From: Trema orientale
Taxonomy: Eukaryota; Streptophyta; Magnoliopsida; Rosales; Cannabaceae
Assembly: GCA_002914845.1 (NCBI GenBank)
Contig: JXTC01000212.1
Span: 255,872-319,871 of the forward strand
Length of the DNA stretch: 64,000 nucleotides
Direction: 5' to 3'
Each line of letters opens with the position of its first letter. Positions within the stretch are counted from its first letter, which is position 1. Of the stretch, positions 21,871-33,947 are shown piece after piece. A model generated the notes under the pieces. The model worked only from the letters and a program-made list of their open reading frames with translations, did not search any database and was not told the origin of the DNA. Position numbers and translations under genes: made by a program.

Positions 21871-24400
21871 TTTCTGCCACCATCATTTTTTCTAAATTAA
21901 TTAATTAGTTAATTAATTAGATAATTATTTAATTTGAATTCAAATTTTTGAAATATGAAACTGTTCAAATGAGATTAGGATAGTTATCTATTTTGAATTA
22001 TCCTATTTTGAATTTGATTTACTATAGGATAATGTTAAATTTGAATTAATTAGATGAATAGGATATTATCTATTAATTAATTTGAATTAAAATAGGATAT
22101 CTACTAATTTTTGAAATTAGATAAGATTTTTTATATTATCTCTAGTATTTAAATTTTGAATTTAAATAGATAATGGTTGTTCAAATTAATTTAAATATTT
22201 AATGAGATTAGATATGATTAGATATTATCGAGATATTATTTAGTAGTTAATTTGAATTTAAATATGATATTTAATAATTTTTGAAATTATATAAGATTTC
22301 TTTTCTATTTAAATTTTGAATTTAAATAGATAACAATTATTCAAATTAATTTGATATTTAATGTAATTAAATATGATTAGATAATTATTCATAAATCATG
22401 GTAATTTAAATTTGAATAATTTAAATTTAGTAATTATTTTTAATTTAAATATGATTTAAATTAAGATATAGTTTTGAATTTAAATTCGAAACTAAATCTA
22501 ATCAGATTAGATTTAAATAATTACTATCAATAGATTATTTAAATTCGTAATTAATGAGATTAATTAGGATTGAAAAAATTATGAATTTAATTAGATTAAT
22601 ATTCAATAGTTAATTATAATACCTATTTATCTAGTAATTATTCTAATTGTAGTAATTAGAATATTGTTAAAGATAACTAATTTGATTAGTAACTCTACTG
22701 ATTAATGAAATTGATCAGATAACTAATTAATGAGTTTAATTAGGTAATTAATTAATATGATTAATTAATTAGAAAGTTATATCCTTTTATAATTAAATAA
22801 TTTAAATTAATTATAAAAATTTAATAATGATTAGACTTCTATTACAATTAAATTTAGATATATTTTTATTTAATTATTGGAATTATTTGATTATAATTAG
22901 ATATAAATGCTAGATAAATATAGAAACATTATATGAGTTTTAAATTTCTAAGTAATTAGGATTAATTGAAAGAGTTTTAATTATTTCCTAATTTAGTATA
23001 TTATAATTAATCTTTTCTAAATATAGTTATAGAAATAAGATTTCTATAATTAAAAATAATTATCTTTTATTATCCTTTAGATCTTAGTGAGTTTAAGATA
23101 GTATCTTAATGAGATTAAGATAAGATTAAAATAACTTAATTAATTCTTTAATTAATTAATAATTAGATAATAAATGTGATTTATTTTCTAATTATTTAAA
23201 TTATCCTAATAAGTCAATAATTTAAAAATATTTGACACTTTTAAATTTAGACAAGAATTAGTTATGAACTTAATTCTTACACAAAGGATAATATGTTCTA
23301 CTAGAAAATATTAATTATTGAATTTAATTAATTTTTGAATTATTATTTAATAATTATTAATGTGATTAATTTTTGTTTTTCCATAATTATTTAATAATTA
23401 TTAATATGATTAGTAATTAATAATTAATATTAATTAATGAGATTACCTATATTAATTAAAAAGATAATAATACTATAAAGATAATTATTTGTTTCATGAT
23501 TTGTAAGGAAATTGGAGCTTGTTTTTAATGAGATTAAAATATTTTTAATTTTAATTAAGAAAATATTTTAATTATGAGATAATTATGATAATATTTTGAG
23601 CGGTGGTACATGACATAAAATATTGATAACTATGAGATAATTATGGTAATATAGTATGTGTTTTTAGGCGTTTTGATAATTATGAGATAATTATGTTATT
23701 ACAAGATACATCCGATATGATTGTCATATTGAGTGGGAGGATTTTAAATTTTTTTAAATTTTTAATTCAAAATTATTTAAACCATTCTTTAGTTTTGAAA
23801 TGATTAATTTCGAGAAAATTAATAAATGTTTATAAAGTAGTTTATATCCATTATTTACATTTATAATTATTTGTAATACTTTTATACAAAAATATTTTTA
23901 TAACAGTTTATTTATTTTTATAAATGCACTTGGAATTTAATTTGATTAAATTCTACTACTAATAATCTTTAAAATTATTGGTTGAATAATTTAGCGGTTA
24001 AAGTTTCTTAGTTCAATTTTTCAAAACTAATGTTTTATACAGGATTTGGTTTAAATACTATTTTCAATTATTTATCGTTGGTTGAAAGATTGTTGATCAA
24101 ATAATTGAATTTTCTTTTGGAAAAGTTTTGCTTGAATGATTAACAATCCACAGACCTTCTTATTTGATCGTTATGTCCTGTATACTTTTATTGTCAACTT
24201 TTATATACATGAGACATATAATATAATGTTAGCATTTTGGCTTTAAACAATAATTGTTCGATCATAGCACCATGTCTAGAATAATATGTCATAATGTCTT
24301 AAATTAGCTCATTCTCTTTAAATTGCATAATTGGATATACATAATTGATTTTGTGGTTACTAAATAAGTTAGATAACTGGGTAAAATCAAGAACCCTAAA
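21871..24400. repeat. Very AT-rich low-complexity tract (AATTAATTAG-like words)
   Basis: Over 2 kb is dominated by AATTAATTAG, TTTGAATT and TTTAAATT words with no gene. The leader of the minus-strand Copia element (about 51500-51800) has a similar AT-rich stretch, so this could be the equivalent part of the Copia remnant at 24400-28899. That link is inference. Confidence 0.45.
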
Positions 24401-24498
24401 TTTTAAAAAATTGAGTGGAGCGGGTATGAGATATCTATGGTCTCCATCATTAGTTCAATAGTTCTAAAGATGTGCCTCGCCTCAGAATCTTGCTGAGC

Positions 24499-24677
24499 TC
24501 CCGTAGGAAAGTTTTCATCTAGGTATTACTGGTATTGAATCTCTTAGGATAAATTTGTGAGTGGACTTTACATACTGATTTCCCGTAGGAGACTGTATTG
24601 TATAAGAAAGCTTGTAAATTGAAATGATGGTTACACTGTACACACTCAACATAGGATGGTATTAATCTCCTGTAGGA
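24499..24677 (+). repeat. Three spaced TCCCGTAGGA repeats in the Copia leader
   Basis: TCCCGTAGGA occurs at 24499-24508 and 24581-24590, and TCCTGTAGGA at 24668-24677, spaced 82 and 87 bases. Each is partly self-complementary. Related CCGTAGG words occur in the leader of the minus-strand Copia element (51093-51384). Confidence 0.6.
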
Positions 24678-25445
24678 GCTATGTTAGTAATTCTATGGAC
24701 CAATAAGCGGGGTAATTAGCAAACTGGAATATGAGATATTTGTCTTTTTGTCAAAAGTGAATTGTTCACATTTAACTTGTAGATTCATATGATTACCTGT
24801 AGATAACTTGTGATCTATGGTAGGTTAAAATACCTTGAATATTTGTGACAGTATTCGGGATTCTTATACAAGCATTTTATCTTGATAGATTTAATGTTAA
24901 GTATTCTAAATTCTTTTATATTCAGATAAACTAGCAAACTTAGTTGAGTACTAAGAGAATCATAATTTCCATACTTGTCCATAGTTTATCCTTAGATTCC
25001 AAATGACCAATAAGAGCATAACACATAATCTTCTTGTTTGATTATATGTCATTACATTTATATTTTTTATTTTACTCTATGTGTACTACAATATCTTGCA
25101 TGAATTGTCTGCTGATTTTAAATCAGTAACTTTGATTGGTAAATCACAAGAGTTGTTGATTTTGTCAAAGTTCATTCCTGATAATTAATACCCTTGTTGA
25201 AGTATTTATTATCTTACTTAAAATAATGAACACCCTTGTTGAGACGTTTTACTGCAAAATGAAATCGAAACAAAAATGTTTGTATTCGATTATTTTTCCC
25301 TATATGTTTAATTGAGAATTAAACTTACAGAATTTAATTATGAATTGAATTTATTAAATTCGATTATAAATTGGATTTATTATATGACTTTTGTCTAATT
25401 AGAAATCTTATTATTTTGCAGCTTGAGGAAATACTGTTTCATAGG

Positions 25446-26006
25446 ATGGACAAAGTTTCCAGAAAGAGGAAAGAAACAAAGGAATACAGTACAAGGAGTA
25501 GAACGAGGACATTTATGGAGACATCTCAGCGTTCAAAGAGTTTGAACGATAATCAACATGAGGATACCTCTACTATAATGAGATTAGGATCTTCTCTAGT
25601 AGTTAGATTATCTGGAAGGCCAAGAAAATCACTCTCTGCTGAGGATATGCGAGATCTCTAACTAGTGGACTCAGGATCTAGTGTCAGTATCTGCAACAAC
25701 AAGAAATGGTTCGTTGAACCAAATCAATTAGTTGATGTTGGTCGTTGTGTGGAAGTCATAGACAATCGAAGAGTTCGAATTAAAGGCATGGGCGATGCTT
25801 ACTTAAAGATCAATGATAGCTCCATGATCGTGAAAGACTGCTACTACGCACCAGAATTTAGTATGAATACTCTCTCGGTATCGAAGATGTACAAAGAAGG
25901 CTACCACTTCGTGTTTGACAAGAAGTTGCAAGTCCTCTATAATAATCTATTGTACTGTGTGGGAGAAATGCAGAATGGACTTTATATTTTGACTGTGAAG
26001 CCATAA
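25446..26006 (+). pseudogene. Copia-type protease with short basic N-terminal segment
   Basis: From ATG 25446 a Lys/Arg-rich segment of about 70 codons runs to an in-frame TAA at 25659-25661. The same frame then gives the aspartic protease: LVDSGSSVSICNNKKWF with the DSG active site, then CYYAPEFSMNTLSVSKM and a NGLYIL-type end. The stop at 26004-26006 lies before the pre-integrase segment. A usual gag domain and zinc knuckle are not visible upstream. Diverged from the minus-strand Copia protease at 49230-50630. Confidence 0.75.
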
Positions 26007-26024
26007 AATATATCATCTTCAATA

Positions 26025-26207
26025 ATGAGCATTACTACACTCCAAGAGATGGTGAAAGATATTAGAAAGGAGTGCAACACCATCGATTGGCACAAGCGAC
26101 TCGGATACATGCCATGCTCAGAAATTTGCAGACTTATGGAGCTGGGTCACTTACATGAAGTAGATATCAGCAACGACATAGACTGGAAGACTGCAAGAAG
26201 CCTGTAA
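26025..26207 (+). pseudogene. Copia GAG-pre-integrase segment, metal ligands lost
   Basis: In the same frame as the protease. It keeps the WHKRLGYMPCSEI segment, where the usual second His (LGH) is Tyr. The later CxxC pair is read as DWKTARSL, so both Cys are lost. A TAA at 26205-26207 ends it and the integrase resumes in another frame. The zinc domain could not fold normally. Confidence 0.65.
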
Positions 26208-26241
26208 AGTACAAGTATCATCTTAGAAAGCTGAGGCATGT

Positions 26242-27003
26242 TTGGAGTGCGTACATGTGCATATCTATAAACCTATGGAGGTAGTTTCTTACAACAAGCA
26301 TACATTATTTATCACTTTTGTTGATGAATATTCGGACTTCAGTCAAGTCTATTTTCTTGAGAAATACGATAAAGTCCCAGATGTTTTCCATGAGTTCAAT
26401 AGAAAGGTGCGAATGCAACACGACACCAAGGTCAAGAAGTTCAAGATTGAAACTAAACATAGAGATATGGATTCTCTACGAGACCTGCTGAGGCCAACAC
26501 TAGCCAATCTTACTATTCCTTATGAATATGTGACTGTCTATGAGCATAGTCATATAGGAGCTGCTGAGAGATACAACATCAGACTCAAGCATACCATAGA
26601 GCTGATATACAAGGAGTCGCTGCTGTCCAAAAGATATTGGGATTATGCTTTAAAGACAGCTTCGTACATCCTCAACTTTACTCCATCAGATAGAGTTGCT
26701 TCGGTACCTTTTCAGATGTGGATGGGCTATGTAGAGAGCTTAGAGCATCTAAAGGTATGGGGTTACGAAGTATACCCGTGCAAGAAAATAGGAGATGAAG
26801 TTGACAAGAATTCAGAAAAGTGTTTTCTGCTTGGCTATTCAAAGGAAAAAAAAAGGGCTATATTCTTTACAGACAATCTACCAATACTACCTTCATCAGC
26901 AGGAGTGGAGACTTTCTGGAGGATGAGAGAGAAGTCTGTCAAGAAAATGATGAAGAAAGAGCTTATGATCTGTATTATTTTTCTTAGTTATTTAAGTTGT
27001 TAG
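26242..27003 (+). pseudogene. Divergent Copia-type integrase, followed directly by the 3' end
   Basis: An open frame of 253 codons in a different phase from the preceding segment. It shows the FVDEYSDFSQVYFL segment (Copia consensus is close to FIDDYSRYGYVYL), GAAERYNIRLKHTIELI with the probable catalytic Glu, RYWDYALKTASYILNFTP, and CFLLGYSKEKK. The first Asp (usual DVCGP) and second Asp (usual SDNGGEY) are not recognisable, so it is catalytically dead or very divergent. RT and RNase H, expected next, are missing; the stop is followed after about 100 bases by the polypurine tract. Confidence 0.72.
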
Positions 27004-27105
27004 TTGAACACTTAATTTTTGCTTTTATTAATTTTGGTCATTTGGAATAATATTGGGCTTTTAGTATGTTAGTTTGAGTAACTACTTTTTGGACAAGTGG
27101 GAGAT

Positions 27106-28899
27106 TGTTAGGATATTTGCCCTGAAAAGTAGATTTCCAATTTTACCCTTTTAGTGTAAAAAACTTTATCTTATGTGCAATTATGATATTTGCTAGATTA
27201 AACTGTCTTTGTTGAATAGTTTATTTATCTGAAAAAGATTCCATGACTTTACTTGTGTATAAAGAAACAAACATGATTAAGTCTTAATTATAGAGAAACT
27301 TGTTTCTTTATCTAAGTCTAAATGAATTAGTTCACAATCTGTAAATAAAGATGGAATAGTTTATTTACTAAAGACTGTAGTGTTTGTCTATCTCAATGAG
27401 AATGATGTGTATCAAATCATTGAAGTGTCAGACTTCTGATAGAAATACTAGTACAACATAAATAAGTTATGTGTATTGAACAGGACCAGGTAATATAAAG
27501 AATTGGAGTGCCGTAACTCAATTCTTATGTTACCACAAACTAGCTCTTAGCATGTAGATCTTAATCTTTGATATTTTACTGGACTTGCTTTCATAGGTTA
27601 TAGCCTTTTGATGTGTTAAAAGACTAGCCTCAATGAAATAAGAGGCAAACTCTGGCATATTGGAGGTTATGGTTTATGAATTGATGGGAACACCAAATAG
27701 TTAAAGACACTATACATTAATGCTACTTTAGGTTCTTTCAAGATTCATGGAATAATTAAACCTAAGATCTTAGTATTCAGTTTGTGAATTGGTTGACAAT
27801 TTTGTCTAAATGGCCATTGAGAACAAAATTATCGACAACACTATCCCTTGATAGAAAGATGGTAACTTAAAGGTAAATATGTGTTGGAGGAGTATTACGG
27901 TAATTACATCTATCCAACTTCGGCATTATATAGGAATTCTATATGTGGTATAGAATATGCTAGATGGATCAGTTAATCAAGGTAGTTGATTAAATCTCTA
28001 TAAAAGGCATGACATTTAATCTAAGAGTACAGTATTGGGCTTTTAGTGGAGTATCTCCTTTACTAATAGTATTTATATAAATATCATAATAAGAGTTATT
28101 ATTTATTTATTATACTATTAGCTTAGATTATTTAGATCCATTAGGTCCCTTGTCTAACTTAACAAAGCTCATTAATTGGTTAATGGTATTTGTAAAATTA
28201 GTTTCATGAAACTGTGTAAAATAATAATTTCACACAGAAGTTGGTATTTTTATAAATAAGTTTCATGAGTTAGATATATTTATAAAATACACTCAAAACC
28301 CAAATTAGAGAACAAGCCCAATCCTAGTTGGACTAGGATTAGCAGTTTTTGGCCCCATATATATAAGATATATGAGAGAAAAAACTGCATAGTTTTTCTA
28401 AGAGTGCTACACGCATAGACTGAGGGGGAGATAGAGAAAAATCAGCCAAGGCTGAGAAAGAGAGAAAGAGAGAAAAAGTTTTTTACAATCTCAAAGTCTC
28501 ATCTCTCATCCGAGTGTTCCAAAGGATCAAGAAGGTGTTCTTGATCATTCTCCAACAAAGGATTCAACTTGGTGCCAACTCATCTCATCAAGTAAGAGTA
28601 AGAGTATAGGCAAGAAGATCTAGGGTTGGAGATTTGATTACCATCAACAAGGAGATTAAGGAGGAGCACGCTACAAAAAGGTAAACCCTAATCTCATCTC
28701 TAGGGTTTTGTATCTAGATTTGATTTATGTTATACATGATCTTGTATATGATATATACATGTTATATGGTTATAAAAACTGTTTTTATATAAAAATTTTA
28801 AAATCTAAATCCGCTATTCTTTCTGCTGTGTGATCATGTGTTTTCCATAGTATTGCATGCATGTATGATTTTCCTAAGTGTTAGGTCTACATACCAACA
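27106..28899 (+). repeat. 3' LTR of the plus-strand Copia remnant (1794 bp)
   Basis: It starts TGTTAGGATATTTGCCC immediately after the purine tract CAAGTGGGAGAT and ends ACCAACA at 28899, the usual TG...CA form. Stem-like ATCCTAGT/ACTAGGAT lies at 28321-28339 just before a TATA box. A purine-rich AGAGAAAGAGAGA segment follows. It differs in sequence from the Copia LTR family at 32583 and 45110, though both start TGTTAGG and have a similar promoter layout. Confidence 0.8.
28357..28366 (+). promoter_or_regulatory. TATA box of the Copia LTR
   Basis: ATATATATAA lies about 18 bases after the palindrome ATCCTAGT-TGG-ACTAGGAT. This suits the U3 promoter of a Copia LTR. Confidence 0.5.
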
Positions 28900-29850
28900 C
28901 TATTTATAAGCCCACTTAAAAACTAGCCAGTTTAAACAATTTAACATAGTTTCTGGAGTTTTCAGTACACTGCCGGTAGACCGGTAAAGTTTTTGATAGA
29001 TCCTGAAACTATAGTTGGATTGTGGTTGCAACGGCCGAAAACTAATGGTCAAAAATGAAATTTTTGGTCTACCAGGTTGTCTATCAGTGGTTATTTTCGG
29101 TCTACCGATAGGCATTTCCGGTCTACCTGTGATGTTCAATTTTTGACAGCTTTTTGGTGTTTTTGCAAATTCTGACAGCTTTTAGCGTTTTTCAAAATAT
29201 GACTTCTAAACTTGTTTTAAACATTTTAAAAACATTAGAAATCAATTTGGAAAGAATATTTTGGCTATTTCAAACTTGTTTTAGTTTCATAAAGGTATTT
29301 AACATTAATTTAGAAAGTGTTCATAATAAAACAAATTCTAGTTTGCAAATAGAAAATCTTCTTTTAGCCTAAATTATGATTTCAAATATATATGTAACTT
29401 TTAAAGATCATAGGACTTATTTTGAAGGCGTATAATTAATTTTTCAAATCAAAAGAACATTTTGAAAGTATTTTAAGAATTTTGATTTGAAAAATCTTTC
29501 TGTTAAAAAAAATTTGAGCCCATAAAAGATCATAAGATGTGCATACATAAACTCTCATATAAGACTAAATATTTTTACATTTTTTCTAACTGAGTCCTGT
29601 ATTGTTGATCTTGATGATCTTCATGCTTCAAGCTCTTCTCTCCATAGTCCATCTTGAAGCTTAATTTCTTGATCCACTTGAGTTAGAGCTTTTAAAGCTA
29701 TTTTACTACATACTCAAGTTAAATCATTAGTACTAAATCGAATGTTTGTTATCTTCAAAATAAGAGTGAGTAAGATTGAAATCTTAATTTCTCAACATAC
29801 CAAACCTACATGGTTAATACCTTTTCCAGAATCCACTTATAAACCAAGTT
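28900..29850. other. Unassigned, possible old LTR fragment (minus strand)
   Basis: No gene. GGTCTACC/GGTAGACC words recur at 28974-29128, and a segment at 29600-29660 resembles Copia LTR ends read on the minus strand. No boundaries or target duplication were found. Confidence 0.25.
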
Positions 29851-31720
29851 TATAAAATATTTGATATCCAGAATATTCACATATTCAAAACCAAAACTAG
29901 AAACACATAATTGTACATATCATACATCAATCAATGTAAATGAGTGAGCTCTCATCCTCTTATCACGGCCCTGTAATACCTCTGTAGCAGAAGTACCCAG
30001 CATCCTGACACTACCCATAGGTGTATCAGCTAAAATCCTGCACAAGGGCCTAGATTTTTCACCTAGTGCTGCAGCAACTCGCCAGTGATCTAATCTACAT
30101 GATGCAATAATGGAACTCAAGTGTGTGATCTTATGGTATATACAACATGTAACAAGACATGTAATAACCATGCAAAATATTTATCAAACAATGCTTTAAA
30201 AATATCACTTGGCATTATTCTGGGATTTATTGTAAGATGGGTAGCACACTGCTGTATCACCCAATAAATACAATTTGAAAATATGTATGTAATTCGACAC
30301 AGTCCATTCCTAATATAATCCAATCTATTTCAACAGTTTATCAATTATAGTAAAACTCACGATTTTTCATAAATTAATTTTTAATGCAATTATAAATAAA
30401 AAAAATATAAAACTAGGTAATTGAACCCCTACCTCAAAATGGTAGCTATACCAAGCTAATGACACTCGAAGAAACTCCTGTTGGTCACTTGGGTGCTTGA
30501 ACAGTCGTTTCGGATTCCGGTAAGCTTACTTGAAAAAGTGACTTTTCTACTGGACCTTCAGATAGAGGAAAAAGAGGTCACCACTGAAATTCAAAACACC
30601 CAAAAATGCTAGGTTAGACATATACTTTGTCAAAAGTGGGTCCCAGGACAATACCCGCACTGCAGGACGTAAAATGACACTATTCATGAGTCTCGGAATT
30701 TGTGCGATTTCAAAACATAGCGATATTATATATTAAAACTCGTTTCTCAACTTCACTAAATCCAAATTTGAAATCAGAATTCAATTTCGAGATCCCGAGC
30801 CTTAGACAGGCTTTAAACTCTGAGAATTACGAAAATGTCTCTTTTTGGAATTAAGTTGAAATTGTACACTTTTTCCAATGTATTTAGAAAAATATCATCC
30901 TTGCTGATTATTTACAAAAATATCATTTTCCTAAATATTTCAGAAATTATCATCATCACAAAATTATTTAGGAAAAGATCACTTTCAAAAATATTTGAAA
31001 AAGTATTAACTTCACTGATTATTTGTAAAAAATATCATTTTTGCAATAATATTTCGGAAAATAACAGTTTTCTAATCTCAGCTCAGGGCGTAAACTGAAT
31101 AGTAACAGACTTTAGTCCAACACTATTTAGTTTTGCAAAAATATCACTTTTCGTTCTAAATTAGAAAAATACCACATTTTTCAATTCGAAAATTAATATG
31201 TTTTTGGATATTATTTTAACTTCTACCAATCGTAATTATTCATGGTTTTTAACCTTATTTCACCTCATATATTTACCTCGGGTAAAATAATTACCTAACT
31301 AAAATAATTATGGAAATATCACTTTTTACATACTTTGGTAAAACAGTAAAAGTAGTGAAAATCTTACAGGCAGTTGGTTGGATAATGACGGCAATGACGA
31401 GACGAATCCAACCATACCATCGGTACTGCGAAAGAAGGTCCAGTGAAGCTCCGGTGGCTGAAAAACCTCGCGGTGCGCCGGAAACTTCAATGTGGCCGAT
31501 CTCCATTTTTTGGCGACGAAATCCGACGGGACTTGGCGGCGTGGCTTCGTCGGATGGAGGCAGCCATGGCGGGCTGGCGCGTCGGCTGGTCAGAGGCGGC
31601 GTGTGGCGGCGATGGAGCTCGGCAGAAACTGGGCATTTTGGAGCTCTTGAGGACTTCTCTTATGAGAAGATGAGAGTCTTAGGGCATTTTTAAGCAAATA
31701 TTAGCTACTGTAGCACCTTA
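29851..31720. other. Unassigned, LTR-like noncoding block
   Basis: No gene. 30830-31190 has recurring AAAATATCA/TTTTTCxAAAT segments. A GC-richer block at 31370-31660 leaves several overlapping open frames without protein motifs. The pattern suits an old Ty3-type LTR read on the minus strand, but ends were not found. Confidence 0.3.
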
Positions 31721-32582
31721 ATATTAAATTGAAGATATTTGGATTATAAAATTCGAAAAAATCTTATTTACAACAATACTATGGGTGCAGATTTCTTATT
31801 ATACCCTTAAAAAGTCCAGATTTTACAATGTCAATATATGATCATCATATGCATGTGTCATATGTGTAATGCGGACAAAAGTTTTATCGTTCGAACATGT
31901 TCAATTGTTCAAGCAAACGCGCGTCCGTACCAAAACTTTTAATTCTATGGTCCAGCTCCTTTTAGGATCGTCCGTGTCTCAATCAGGGATATGAGGATGC
32001 ATATGGTTCTTTTATAGATCGGAAGAGGCTATATTATATCTATGATATATATATATATATATGTATGTATATATGTAATAGCAAAAATTGGTACACAAAC
32101 AAACGACATGCATATGCATTCTTGTTTTGTGATAATAAAGTAGTAGGATTATCCTATCAAGAAGCAAAAAAGTTATTGGAATACGTTATCAGTGTTGAAA
32201 AAATGCCCAAAACAAGAATTTTCAATTTTTCATAATTTGTCAAATTTTCATCATGTTTATATGAGAATTACAATGGCTAGCTTGGTCTTTGCCAGGCCTC
32301 TATAATTTGTGGACATTTATTGAATTCAATCGCTATATATGACATACTAATCCAAGTAATAAGACTAGCATATTTGACTTTTCCAACAGCGATACAATTT
32401 TAAACCAATATTGTCACCCTCAAACTTTATTCCATGAGTAACTTCTATGGCCTACGCTGCCCAGCACCACTTTGACAGTCCGTACATGTTTTAAATAACA
32501 AACAATTATATATTTATTTTTCAAAACTTTCATAACACTTCATAAAAATTAATTTTATTAGAAAAAGTATTCATCATTTTAC
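31721..32582. other. Intergenic sequence with short TA microsatellite
   Basis: No gene. A TA/TGTA run lies at about 32039-32073. From about 32490 on, the sequence is the left part of the tandem duplication described at 32490-34345. Confidence 0.4.
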
Positions 32583-33947
32583 TGTTAGGGTTTATGCCCT
32601 AAAAGCATGTATATTTTGGATATTTGCTGAATTAATAAAATGACATTTTTCTATTTGAATTTGTGCATAATCGGTATGTCTTTAAATATCAGAAAATCCC
32701 TAGTTTATTTATATGACCACAAATTTAGTATATAAGTGTTATATACATAAGGATTAAATTTATGGATAAGAAATTAAATATAGTCCGTAATAATTAATTA
32801 AAGTTTGGGATCTTTAATTAAATATTATTAGTACGGTCCATTAACATTGAGAATGTAATAGTCTTATCCGGACTATTGATGTGTTGANNNNNNNNNNNNN
32901 NNNNNNNNNNNNNNNNNNNNNNNNNNNNNNNNNNNNNNNNNNNNNNNNNNNNNNNNNNNNNNNNNNNNNNNNNNNNNNNNNNNNNNNNNNNNNNNNNNNN
33001 NNNNNNNNNNNNNNNNNNNNNNNNNNNNNNNNNNNNNNNNNNNNNNNNNNNNNNNNNNNNNNNNNNNNNNNNNNNNNNNNNNNNNNNNNNNNNNNNNNNN
33101 NNNNNNNNNNNNNNNNNNNNNNNNNNNNNNNNNNNNNNNNNNNNNNNNNNNNNNNNNNNNNNNNNNNNNNNNNNNNNNNNNNNNNNNNNNNNNNNNNNNN
33201 NNNNNNNNNNNNNNNNNNNNNNNNNNNNNNNNNNNNNNNNNNNNNNNNNNNNNNNNNNNNNNNNNNNNNNNNNNNNNNNNNNNNNNNNNNNNNNNNNNNN
33301 NNNNNNNNNNNNNNNNNNNNNNNNNNNNNNNNNNNNNNNNNNNNNNNNNNNNNNNNNNNNNNNNNNNNNNNNNNNNNNNNNNNNNNNNNNNNNNNNNNNN
33401 NNNNNNNNNNNNNNNNNNNNNNNNNNNNNNNNNNNNNNNNNNNNNNNNNNNNNNNNNNNNNNNNNNNNNNNNNNNNNNNNNNNNNNNNNNNNNNNNNNNN
33501 NNNNNNNNNNNNNNNNNNNNNNNNNNNNNNNNNNNNNNNNNNNNNNNNNNNNNNNNNNNNNNNNNNNNNNNNNNNNNNNNNNNNNNNNNNNNNNNNNNNN
33601 NNNNNNNNNNNNNNNNNNNNNNNNNNNNNNNNNNNNNNNNNNNNNNNNNNNNNNNNNNNNNNNNNNNNNNNNNNNNNNNNNNNNNNNNNNNNNNNNNNNN
33701 NNNNNNNNNNNNNNNNNNNNNNNNNNNNNNNNNNNNNNNNNNNNNNNNNNNNNNNNNNNNNNNNNNNNNNNNNNNNNNNNNNNNAGGATCCGCTGATAGG
33801 CTACAAGAGGTATTAGATCTATTCTCTTTGTGTATTCCTATTTGCTATGAATTAATACTATGCACTCATATAGTCAATTGTTTTGAGAAAATTTTTGAAT
33901 GTCCCTAGGCCAATCTTCCGCTGCGAAAATCGTTTTTAATTCCAACA
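32583..33947 (+). mobile_element. Solo Copia LTR with 5-bp target duplication
   Basis: It starts TGTTAGGGTTTATGCCC and ends TTCCAACA. TTTAC is duplicated exactly at 32578-32582 and 33948-33952. The sequence is the same family as the LTR at 45110-46924 in reverse. An N run fills the middle. By comparison with that 1815-bp LTR about 1.36 kb is missing, so the 897 N are probably too few. No internal region is present, as expected after LTR-LTR recombination. Confidence 0.88.
32888..33784. other. Assembly gap (897 N)
   Basis: Unknown bases inside the solo LTR. Any reading frame across it is meaningless. Confidence 0.99.

Larger units (their letters stand above)
24400..28899 (+). mobile_element. 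Copia-type LTR retrotransposon remnant (protease and integrase only, 3' LTR)
   Basis: The order is leader, a short basic segment, protease, pre-integrase segment, integrase, polypurine tract (CAAGTGGGAGAT) and LTR. Copia order is gag, protease, integrase, RT, RNase H; here gag and RT/RNase H are not found. I found no 5' LTR and no initiator-Met primer site upstream. The coding part has two stops and one frameshift. Confidence 0.75.

Noticed and set aside
21440-21900. Several overlapping open frames of 60-134 codons on both strands
   Set aside because: They arise from GC-rich repeat composition, which is poor in stop codons. No domain, no consistent frame and no coding-like sequence was seen.
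31310-31693. Open frames in the GC-richer block
   Set aside because: Two frames overlap on the same strand, neither has a known domain, and the block resembles LTR leader sequence.
32881-33816. Long open frame across the first N run
   Set aside because: It consists almost wholly of unknown bases and carries no coding information. The same holds for frames across 52852-53203.
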